A stretch of DNA of 10,757 nucleotides from Hyphomonas sp. (GTDB lineage: Bacteria; Pseudomonadota; Alphaproteobacteria; Caulobacterales; Hyphomonadaceae): the NCBI GenBank assembly GCA_003486945.1, contig DNFL01000065.1, positions 2,473-13,229 of the forward strand, written 5' to 3'. The notes under the pieces are model-generated. The model saw nothing but the letters and a program-made list of their open reading frames with translations. It did no database searches and was not told where the DNA came from. Below, in pieces: positions 1 through 5,915 of the stretch. Position 1 is the stretch's first letter; each line of letters starts with the position of its first letter. Position numbers and translations under genes: made by a program.

Positions 1-426
1 ATAGGTGCCGCGCGAGAGGTATTCCTTCACGATGTCATTCTGCGTCGTGCCGCGCAGCTTCGCGCGGTTGTCACCGCGCTCGTCCGCCAGCGCCACATAC
101 AGCGCCAGCATCCAGGCCGCCGGTGCGTTGATGGTCATCGACGTATTCATTTTTTCCAGCGGCAACTCGGCAAACAGCTCGCGCATGTCGCCCAGGTGTT
201 TCACCGGCACGCCCACCTTGCCGACCTCGCCCTTGGCAAGAATGTGATCGGCGTCATAGGCCGTCTGGGTGGGCAGGTCGAAAGCGATGGAGAGGCCCGT
301 CTGGCCCTTGGAGAGGTTCAGGCGGTACAGCTCGTTCGACTTTTTTGCGGTCGAATGGCCGGCATAGGTACGGAAGATCCACGGCTCTTCCGGCGCGTGC
401 TGGTAGTTTCCGGCGGCTTCGGACAT
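1..426 (-). CDS. ecm: Ethylmalonyl-CoA mutase, N-terminal part (cut by window edge)
   Basis: This adenosylcobalamin-dependent mutase converts ethylmalonyl-CoA to methylsuccinyl-CoA in the cytoplasm, a step of the ethylmalonyl-CoA pathway. The first 142 residues are visible, read leftwards from an ATG at 426-424; the rest lies beyond base 1. The sequence runs through the family's early blocks: [15 protein letters not shown] (about residues 20-34), [11 protein letters not shown] (about 43-53) and [13 protein letters not shown] (from about 93). The last block is typical of Ecm/MeaA; methylmalonyl-CoA mutases usually have SVSMTMNG-like sequence there. A strong GGGGAGGCG ribosome binding site lies a few bases upstream (about 435-443 on the plus strand). 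The C-terminal B12-binding domain is not in the window. The neighbouring ccr at 4251 belongs to the same pathway and supports the call. Methylmalonyl-CoA mutase is the main alternative. Confidence 0.88.
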   Translation of the reverse strand, partial: MSEAAGNYQHAPEEPWIFRTYAGHSTAKKSNELYRLNLSKGQTGLSIAFDLPTQTAYDADHILAKGEVGKVGVPVKHLGDMRELFAELPLEKMNTSMTINAPAAWMLALYVALADERGDNRAKLRGTTQNDIVKEYLSRGTY

Positions 427-574
427 GTTTTTATCGCCTCCCCGTTATGTTGCGGCGCAGCATGGCTGAGGCCATAGAAACTGGCAAGGCCCCGCCCCTT
501 GATGGAGGCTGCGGCTTGAATGCACGCTGCGCGCCACGACATGTGAGCTACCCCTTGCTGACGGACCCGCCGCC

Positions 575-1066
575 TTGACCCCACCGCCTGCCGACCCCGC
601 CCGCGCCATCCGCGATGTCATCCTCCTGCGCATGGCCTCGCTGATGGCTTTCCCGGCCGGCGCCGTGCTGATGGCGATCCTGGAGCGCGGATGGTTATCG
701 GTCGCCGCCCTTGCCGCCGCGATGCTCGGCGTCAGCCTGATCGAGCGGCGCCGCGTCTGGCAGGCGCTCGGCGTCGAAGTGAAGACCGGGCCGCAGGCGA
801 TGCTCACCGGCCTTGCCGTGCGCACCGGCCTGCTGACGGGCCTGTTCGTGGTTACCCTCGGCGTGCTCGCCCTCTTCCGCGACACAGCCCTCTCCCGCCA
901 GCTCGGCTGGCCGGATCTCGCCGTCATGGCCTTCTCCGCCGCCATCGCGCTCGGCACCAATGCCCTCAGCGGCGCCATGGTGCGGGTGGAGCAGAGGGAG
1001 GGCCCGGACGCTGATCCGGACGGCATCGTCATCGAAGGCGAAATCATCGACCGCGACCCAAGGTGA
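575..1066 (+). CDS. Small integral membrane protein of unknown function
   Basis: I do not recognise this protein. It would be 163 residues from a TTG at 575, or 144 from the in-frame ATG at 632; neither has a convincing ribosome binding site, so the start is uncertain. About four hydrophobic segments are visible: residues about 20-36, 40-56, 75-103 and 113-136. A short Arg-rich connector (IERRRVWQ) separates the second and third. The C-terminus is soluble and acidic (about residues 140-163, including the IEGEIID stretch). Codon use with strong GC at third positions fits a real gene on this strand. The SemiSWEET gene starts 55 bases downstream in the same direction, so the two may share a transcript. 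The gene is divergent from ecm; 148 bases separate its start from ecm's. No function can be assigned. Confidence 0.65.
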   Translation: MTPPPADPARAIRDVILLRMASLMAFPAGAVLMAILERGWLSVAALAAAMLGVSLIERRRVWQALGVEVKTGPQAMLTGLAVRTGLLTGLFVVTLGVLALFRDTALSRQLGWPDLAVMAFSAAIALGTNALSGAMVRVEQREGPDADPDGIVIEGEIIDRDPR

Positions 1067-1121
1067 CGCCGCCAGCAAAGCCGTCTAGGGCTCAGCGAAC
1101 CCCAGCAGGACAGACACTTTA

Positions 1122-1382
1122 ATGTCAGACATTTTCGGCTTCGTCGGGGCCTTCCTGACGACCCTTTCCTTCGTGCCGCAAGCCTGGCTCGTGCTGCGCA
1201 CCGGCAAGACCGAAGGCATCTCGCTGGCGATGTATTCCCTCTTCACCATCGGCGTCGCCGCCTGGCTGGTCTACGGGATCATCGAAGGTGCAACGCCGGT
1301 GATCGCCGCGAATGCGATCACGCTGACACTGGCGGCGTTGATCCTCGTGCTGAAAGCACGCGCCGTCCTGAAATCGAGCTGA
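1122..1382 (+). CDS. SemiSWEET / PQ-loop family small membrane protein
   Basis: This 86-residue protein has three predicted transmembrane helices (about residues 4-25, 34-54 and 59-80), the length and topology of bacterial SemiSWEETs. These form homodimers that carry sugars or other small solutes across the membrane by facilitated diffusion. The PQ motif is present in helix 1 (P19-Q20 in SFVPQ). The tryptophan of helix 2 (W48 in WLVYG) and the helix-3 asparagine (N64 in AANAITL), which line the substrate pocket in the family, are also present. The start is an ATG with AGGA about 11 bases upstream. It lies 55 bases after the unknown membrane protein. The substrate cannot be read from the sequence; some bacterial PQ-loop proteins of this size have no proven sugar transport. 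Confidence 0.85.
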   Translation: MSDIFGFVGAFLTTLSFVPQAWLVLRTGKTEGISLAMYSLFTIGVAAWLVYGIIEGATPVIAANAITLTLAALILVLKARAVLKSS

Positions 1383-1418
1383 TTCAAGTTTCGAATTGAT
1401 GGCCCCTAATCAGGCCTC

Positions 1419-1444
1419 TTGACGCTTCTCCGTTTTTGTATACT
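1419..1444 (+). promoter_or_regulatory. Possible promoter of the GntR-hydrolase unit
   Basis: A TTGACG box (1419-1424) and a TATACT box (1439-1444) resemble -35 and -10 elements. Their spacing of 14 bases is shorter than the usual 16-18, so the -10 may work with a poor -35 or need an activator. From TATACT, transcription would begin at about 1451-1454, essentially at the ATG, which would give a leaderless message. The -10 lies inside the palindrome at 1435-1460, so a bound repressor would block it. Confidence 0.4.
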
Positions 1445-1460
1445 GTATACAGTATGCAAA
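1435..1460. promoter_or_regulatory. 26-bp near-perfect palindrome, probable GntR operator
   Basis: The core ATACTGTATACAGTAT (1440-1455) is a perfect 16-bp inverted repeat. After one mismatched pair (1439/1456) the symmetry continues for four more pairs (TTTG on the left, CAAA on the right), so 24 of 26 bases are paired. GntR-family sites of the FadR/FCD branch are often short AT-rich palindromes with GT...AC half sites, and this sequence centres on TGTATACA. It spans the putative -10 box and the start codon of the adjacent GntR gene, the classic arrangement for autorepression. The regulator assignment is inferred from adjacency. Confidence 0.72.
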
Positions 1461-2122
1461 GCCAGACTGTCCCTGAAACGCTTGCCGGAGCGCTTGTGAG
1501 CCGCGTGCGCAAAGCAATTCTCGACGGGACAATCCCCGACGGAGACCGGGTAAACGAAGTTCATCTTGCCGAACGGCTGGGGGTGAGTCGCACACCGCTG
1601 CGAGAAGCCCTGAACCGCCTGGTGTCGGAGGGACTGCTGACGCTTCGCGCGCGCCACGGGTATTCGGTGCCAAGGCTGACACGCGCCTCGTTTGAAGCGG
1701 ACTACGCGATCCGCCCGATCCTGGACGTTGCCGCACTTGGCCTTCAGGGCGCGCCCGACGCCGTAACGATCTCGACTCTGGAAGTGTTGAACCGCAAGTT
1801 CCTCAGGGCGACAACGCCGGAAGCCCGGATCGACGCGGATGATGCGTTCCACCTGAAACTCATCGCGGCATGCGGCAATCCGGTGCTGCTCGAGCTGATC
1901 CGCACAATGATGCTCCGTACCCGGCGATACGAACTCGCTTACTTTCGTGAAGGCGCAAGCCTGTCGGCTGCCGCCGACCAGCACGAAAAGATTCTGGCAG
2001 CGTTGAAGGCCGGCAACCTGGAGCGCGCCTGCGCCGCGCTGCGCGAGAACCTCACTTCCGGCCTCGACCCGCTCCGGCAGTGGCTCGATGCCAGACCGGC
2101 AACCTCCAAAGGACACCCCTGA
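1454..2122 (+). CDS. GntR-family transcriptional regulator with FCD ligand domain
   Basis: This is a DNA-binding repressor or activator of 222 residues from the ATG at 1454. An in-frame TTG at 1436 would add six residues but lies within the operator and is unlikely. The N-terminal winged helix-turn-helix occupies about residues 8-73, with the characteristic NEVHLAERLGVSRTPLREAL segment (34-53) and a wing ending at GYSVPRL. The all-helical FCD effector domain follows (about 80-215). Two of its usual metal/ligand sites are visible, D129-x3-H133 and H177. The histidine expected about 22 residues later is N199, so metal binding may be altered. No Shine-Dalgarno precedes the ATG, consistent with a leaderless transcript. 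The downstream serine hydrolase begins 2 bases after the stop and is the most likely regulated gene. The effector is unknown; FCD regulators usually sense small carboxylates or sugar acids. Confidence 0.88.
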   Translation: MQSQTVPETLAGALVSRVRKAILDGTIPDGDRVNEVHLAERLGVSRTPLREALNRLVSEGLLTLRARHGYSVPRLTRASFEADYAIRPILDVAALGLQGAPDAVTISTLEVLNRKFLRATTPEARIDADDAFHLKLIAACGNPVLLELIRTMMLRTRRYELAYFREGASLSAAADQHEKILAALKAGNLERACAALRENLTSGLDPLRQWLDARPATSKGHP

Positions 2123-2124
2123 CA

Positions 2125-3201
2125 ATGCGATCTCTATTGACTTCGTCCGCAGCCGCTGCGGCCAGCCTCGCCATGCTTGTTGCCTGCGCGAGTGTTCCGG
2201 CGACACTGCCCGAAACGTACACCGCCGAAGACCTCGCCCGGCTGGACGCGGCCCTCGCAGGACCTGACTATCCGGCGACGACCAGTCTGATCGTTGTCAA
2301 GGAAGGTGAGATCATCCTGGAACGGTATTTTGGCAACGGCTCAGCCGAAAAGCTGAACGACACGCGCTCGGCGACAAAGACGGTGATTGCGATGGCTACC
2401 GGTATTGCGATCGAGGAAGGCATTCTAAAGTCCGAAGACGCACTCATATGGCCCCTGCTGAGCCAATATGCACCACCAGGAGCTGGAGACGCACTGACCC
2501 AGGCCATCACGGTTCGCGATCTTCTCACCATGACCTCGGCGTTCGACTGCGACGACAACAACGACACGCCGGGCAATGAAGAGAACATGTACCCGCAGGC
2601 CTCCTGGAAGGCCTTTGCGCTGGCACTGCCGTCCATGGAAGGATGGGCGCGGGAGGCTGACGGGCTCGGGCCCTGGCGATATTGCACGGCGGGCTCTTTC
2701 CTGTTGGGTCAAACCATTCAGGAAGCATCAGGCGAACGCATCGATGATTTCGTCCGGACCCGGATTTTCGAGCCCATGGATATCGAGCGGGCGCAATGGG
2801 ACACCTCGCCGAGCGGAGAGATTCAAACCGGCGGCGGACTCGAGCTTTCGGCGCGCGACCTCGCGAAACTAGGCTGGATGATGACGCAGAAGGGCATGTG
2901 GGAAAGCCGCCGGATACTTCCAGAGAGCTGGGTGGCCAGGATGTTGACGGCATACCGGCCAGCCTTTGCCGAAATGAGCTATGGCTACCAGATGTGGACC
3001 CGTTCCTACCAAACGCCTTGTGGTGCCCAAGACGCCTGGTTCATGGCCGGCAATGGCGGCAACCACATCCTGTCGTTTCCGGGTCTAAACGCCGTGATCG
3101 TACTGACGCGCGAAGCCTACAATACGCGTGGTATGCACCCTCAGTCCTTCGAACTCGTCGAAAAGTTCGTCTTGCCGCCGCTAGCCTGTCCGGTGGAATA
3201 A
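2125..3201 (+). CDS. Beta-lactamase-fold serine hydrolase, predicted lipoprotein
   Basis: This predicted envelope serine hydrolase (class C beta-lactamase / esterase / DD-peptidase superfamily) has 358 residues. The N-terminus is a lipoprotein signal with lipobox LVAC and C21 as the acylated cysteine. The nucleophile motif is S82-A-T-K85 (SxxK). The second motif, normally YxN, reads Y186-C-T188 within YCTAGSFLLG. The third (KTG/HxG-like) position is probably AGNGGN (308-313). An acidic DCDDNND stretch (141-147) precedes PGNEENMY. As I recall, YCTAG and the acidic stretch also occur in a subfamily of these hydrolases, so the enzyme is probably active rather than decayed. The ATG at 2125 follows the regulator's stop by 2 bases, with AAAGGA upstream, so translation is probably coupled. 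The substrate could be an ester, beta-lactam, peptide or lactone and cannot be told from sequence. It converges on the aminotransferase with only 3 bases between stops. Confidence 0.85.
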   Translation: MRSLLTSSAAAAASLAMLVACASVPATLPETYTAEDLARLDAALAGPDYPATTSLIVVKEGEIILERYFGNGSAEKLNDTRSATKTVIAMATGIAIEEGILKSEDALIWPLLSQYAPPGAGDALTQAITVRDLLTMTSAFDCDDNNDTPGNEENMYPQASWKAFALALPSMEGWAREADGLGPWRYCTAGSFLLGQTIQEASGERIDDFVRTRIFEPMDIERAQWDTSPSGEIQTGGGLELSARDLAKLGWMMTQKGMWESRRILPESWVARMLTAYRPAFAEMSYGYQMWTRSYQTPCGAQDAWFMAGNGGNHILSFPGLNAVIVLTREAYNTRGMHPQSFELVEKFVLPPLACPVE

Positions 3202-3204
3202 CGG

Positions 3205-4095
3205 TCAGGCCCGTTCCAGTACCCAGGGCGCCGCTACGGACACATCCGCCCCCATCGCTTCGTAATACAGCCGCTGGATTTTGCGCGTCACCGGGCCGGG
3301 CTTGCCGCTGCCGATTGCCTTGCCATCCAGATGCGTCACCGGCGAAATCATGGCGCCGGCGGAGGTCGTGAAAACTTCCGCGGCGCCCGCCGCCTCGTCC
3401 GGTGTGAAGGCGCGCTCGGTGATGGTGAAGCCGCCCGTCTCGCGCAGCGCCATGACGCCCGAGCGCGTGATGCCCGGCAGGATGGCGGGCGAGAGGTCGC
3501 GCGTGATGATCTCGCCGGCTTTGGTCACGATCCAGGCATTCGCCGAAGCTGCCTCCGTGACGAACCCGTCTTCCACCATGAAGGCCGTATCCGCCCCCTG
3601 CCCCTTGGCGACCCGATACGCGAGCGCCTGCGAGAGCAGCTGTGTCGTCTTCATATCGCGCCGCTTCCAGCGCATGTCGTTCAGGAACACCGCCTTTACG
3701 CCGTCCCGCGCCTTCTCGCCGATCAGGGGCTTGGCCTCGGCATAGGCGAACACGGTCGGCGTGAACGTCTCCGGTCCGGCAAAGTCGCGCGTGTCATAGG
3801 CCCCGCCCGTGACTTCCAGATAGACGAGGCCCTCGTCCATGCCGTTGCGGGCGATCAGGTCTGCGTGCAACATTTGCCAGCCGGGCGGATCGAGTGGGTT
3901 TGGAATCGAAACTCCCTCCAGTGTGCGGCTCAGCCGCGCGATATGGCCGGCAAGGTCCACAAACCGCCCGCCATACACCGCCGTCACCTCATAAGCGGCG
4001 TGGGCAAACAGGAATCCCCGGTCGAGCGGGGAAATCCGGGCCTCGGATGCGGGGAGGAACGATCCGTTCAGATAGACGGTGGGGCAGACGGGCAT
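3205..4095 (-). CDS. Class IV PLP aminotransferase, D-alanine transaminase-like
   Basis: This fold-type IV aminotransferase (family of D-amino-acid transaminase, branched-chain aminotransferase and aminodeoxychorismate lyase) has 296 residues from the ATG at 4095; a TTG six codons upstream is less likely. GAGG lies 9 bases before the ATG. Visible features are the N-terminal VYLNGSFLPASEARISPLDR segment typical of D-amino-acid transaminases, Y35 in HAAYEV, H51 in GHIARL, the PLP lysine K149 (RRDMKTTQLL), and TEAASANAW, whose Glu contacts the pyridine nitrogen. The C-terminal phosphate-binding segment reads VFTTSAGAMISPVTHLDG. The loop usually reading QVTRG is EVTGG here (94-98), and the RxH carboxylate-binding pair appears as TRDF (102-105). 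Specificity is therefore uncertain, although a D-alanine/D-glutamate role in peptidoglycan precursor supply is the best guess. It stands divergent from ccr. Confidence 0.85.
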   Translation of the reverse strand: MPVCPTVYLNGSFLPASEARISPLDRGFLFAHAAYEVTAVYGGRFVDLAGHIARLSRTLEGVSIPNPLDPPGWQMLHADLIARNGMDEGLVYLEVTGGAYDTRDFAGPETFTPTVFAYAEAKPLIGEKARDGVKAVFLNDMRWKRRDMKTTQLLSQALAYRVAKGQGADTAFMVEDGFVTEAASANAWIVTKAGEIITRDLSPAILPGITRSGVMALRETGGFTITERAFTPDEAAGAAEVFTTSAGAMISPVTHLDGKAIGSGKPGPVTRKIQRLYYEAMGADVSVAAPWVLERA

Positions 4096-4125
4096 GCAGG
4101 AAAGCCTCAGCAAGACGAAACGCGA

Positions 4126-4138
4126 TTGTGCAGCGCAA
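4126..4138. promoter_or_regulatory. Imperfect palindrome in the aminotransferase-ccr intergenic region
   Basis: TTGTGCAGCGCAA is a 13-base inverted repeat around a central A, with one mismatched pair. It lies in the 155-base spacer between the divergent aminotransferase and ccr starts, where control of either gene is expected. Its right half, CGCAACAT, recurs upstream of ecm in the same orientation relative to the gene. No clear sigma-70 promoter could be picked out in the spacer. The regulatory role is inference only. Confidence 0.3.
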
Positions 4139-4250
4139 CATTTATCTTGCGAAGCCAGCGAACTGTTGCCAGTGTGCCCGCGCCAGAACCGGCTGTGAAG
4201 GCCCCGCCAAGAGGGACTGCCGGCAACAGAACCAGAAACGGAGGAAGTCC

Positions 4251-5522
4251 ATGGCGACGCTGACAGCCGGACGGGTTGAAAAAGATATCTACGCGCTCGG
4301 CGAAATCCCGCCGGCGTTCCACGTTCCGAAACTCATGCATGCCTGGACGATCCGCCGCGAGCGTCATGGCCGCCCGTCGACCGCGATGCTCGTCGAACAG
4401 GTGCCGGTGCCGGAGATCGACTCCGATGAAGTGCTCGTCCTCGTGATGGCCGCCGGCGTGAACTATAACGGAATCTGGGCCGCACTCGGTGAGCCGATCT
4501 CGCCCTTCGACGTGCACAAGCAGCCCTTCCATGTTGCTGGCTCCGACGCTTCCGGCATTGTCTGGGCGGTCGGCAAGCGCGTCACCCGCGTGAAGCCCGG
4601 CGACGAAGTTGTCATCCACTGCAACCAGGATGATGGCGACGACGAGGAGTGCAATGGCGGCGACCCGATGTTCTCGCCCTCGCAGCGCATCTGGGGCTAC
4701 GAAACGCCGGACGGCAGCTTCGCCCAGTTCTGCCGCGTGCAGGCCCGCCAGTGCATGCCGCGCCCGAAACACCTGACCTGGGAAGAGAGCGCCTGCTACA
4801 CACTCACCCTCGCCACCGCTTACCGCATGCTGTTCGGCCACCGCCCGCATGTTCTCGCACCGGCAGACAATGTTCTGGTCTGGGGCGCCTCAGGCGGTCT
4901 CGGATGTTTCGCAGTGCAGCTCTGCGCGGTCACCGGCGCCAACGCCATCGGCGTCGTCTCGTCGGAAGACAAGCGCGACTATGTGATGAGCCTCGGCGCC
5001 AAGGGCGTCATCAACCGCAATGACTTCAAATGCTGGGGCCAGTTGCCGAAGGTCAACGGGCCCGAGTTCAACGACTACATGAAAGAGAGCCGCAAGTTCG
5101 GCAAGGCGATCTGGGATATCACCGGCAAGAAGGATGTCGACATCGTGTTCGAACATCCGGGCGAAGCCACCTTCCCCGTCTCCGTCTTCGTCGTGAAGCG
5201 CGGCGGCATGGTCGTCATCTGCGCCGGCACGTCGGGCTTTAACCTGACGATGGATGCCCGCTTCCTCTGGATGCGCCAGAAACGCGTGCAGGGCTCGCAC
5301 TTCGCCAACCTGAAACAGGCCAGCGAAGCCAACCAGCTGGTCATCAACCGTCGCATCGATCCCGGCATGTCGGAAGTCTTTCCGTGGGCGGACATTCCGG
5401 CCGCACATGAGAAGATGCTCGACAACAAGCACCTGCCCGGCAACATGGCCGTGCTCGTCACCGCGCCGAAGCCGGGCCTGCGCACGGTGGAGGATGTGCT
5501 CGCGGTCAACGGCCAGGGCTGA
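4251..5522 (+). CDS. ccrA: Crotonyl-CoA carboxylase/reductase
   Basis: This cytosolic enzyme uses NADPH and CO2 to convert crotonyl-CoA to (2S)-ethylmalonyl-CoA, the signature reaction of the ethylmalonyl-CoA pathway. It has 423 residues, close to the alphaproteobacterial length of about 430. The ATG is preceded by GGAGG at a good distance; the upstream open frame is not part of it. The fold is a zinc-less medium-chain reductase. The nucleotide-binding glycine motif GASGGLG is at 212-218. The CO2-pocket elements known from Ccr are all present: the NYN motif (71-73), Y150-E151 in IWGYETPDG, and H350 in GSHFANLKQA. The acidic-Cys segment QDDGDDEECNGGDPMFSPSQR (from 126) is typical of the alphaproteobacterial form. 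It lacks the roughly 12-residue insertion after the NYN region that I recall in the Streptomyces/Kitasatospora enzymes. An NTF2-like gene follows 9 bases downstream. Confidence 0.96.
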   Translation: MATLTAGRVEKDIYALGEIPPAFHVPKLMHAWTIRRERHGRPSTAMLVEQVPVPEIDSDEVLVLVMAAGVNYNGIWAALGEPISPFDVHKQPFHVAGSDASGIVWAVGKRVTRVKPGDEVVIHCNQDDGDDEECNGGDPMFSPSQRIWGYETPDGSFAQFCRVQARQCMPRPKHLTWEESACYTLTLATAYRMLFGHRPHVLAPADNVLVWGASGGLGCFAVQLCAVTGANAIGVVSSEDKRDYVMSLGAKGVINRNDFKCWGQLPKVNGPEFNDYMKESRKFGKAIWDITGKKDVDIVFEHPGEATFPVSVFVVKRGGMVVICAGTSGFNLTMDARFLWMRQKRVQGSHFANLKQASEANQLVINRRIDPGMSEVFPWADIPAAHEKMLDNKHLPGNMAVLVTAPKPGLRTVEDVLAVNGQG

Positions 5523-5531
5523 GGCTCGCCG

Positions 5532-5897
5532 ATGCAGCTTCCCCTCGACCGCACCGCCGCGGACGCGTTCGCGCGCGACTGGCTCTCGGCCTGGAATGAC
5601 CGCGATATCGAGCGCATCCTCTCTCACTACAGCGAAGAGATCATCTTCCACTCGCCGCGCATCGCCAGGGTGCTCGGCAAAGATGTGATGAGCGTGTTCG
5701 GCAAGCGCGCGCTGCGGGACTACTGGACCAAAGCGCTCGCCCTCGCCCCGCAGCTATTTTTTGAAATGGACGACATCCTCGTCGGATCGGACGCCATGAC
5801 CATTCTGTACACGAACCACCGTGAGGAACAGGTTGCGGAGACATTCGTGTTCGGTCCGGCCGGCCTCGTGGTGCGTTCGGTGGCGGCGTACAGGTAG
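5532..5897 (+). CDS. NTF2/SnoaL-like small protein
   Basis: This is a 121-residue protein of the NTF2-like (SnoaL-type) cone fold, judged from the opening helix pattern AFARDWLSAWNDRDIERILSHY, then a strand EIIFHSPRI, and a helix FGKRALRDYWTKAL leading into the strands FFEMDDILVG and MTILYTN. Such proteins may be enzymes acting on small hydrophobic substrates or simply ligand-binding proteins. No catalytic residues can be assigned with confidence. The ATG follows the ccr stop by 9 bases; its GAGG ribosome binding site overlaps the ccr stop codon, so the two genes are almost surely co-transcribed and perhaps translationally coupled. This hints at a role near acyl-CoA metabolism, but no function is established. 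It converges on the EamA transporter, with 18 bases between stops. Confidence 0.8.
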   Translation: MQLPLDRTAADAFARDWLSAWNDRDIERILSHYSEEIIFHSPRIARVLGKDVMSVFGKRALRDYWTKALALAPQLFFEMDDILVGSDAMTILYTNHREEQVAETFVFGPAGLVVRSVAAYR

Positions 5898-5915
5898 CCG
5901 GAACAGATTTCCTGC

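Noticed and set aside
3894..4250. Long N-terminal extension of the ccr reading frame
   Set aside because: The frame is open upstream, but the sequence overlaps the opposite-strand aminotransferase and is low-complexity Arg-rich. The ATG at 4251 has a good GGAGG and gives the normal Ccr length.
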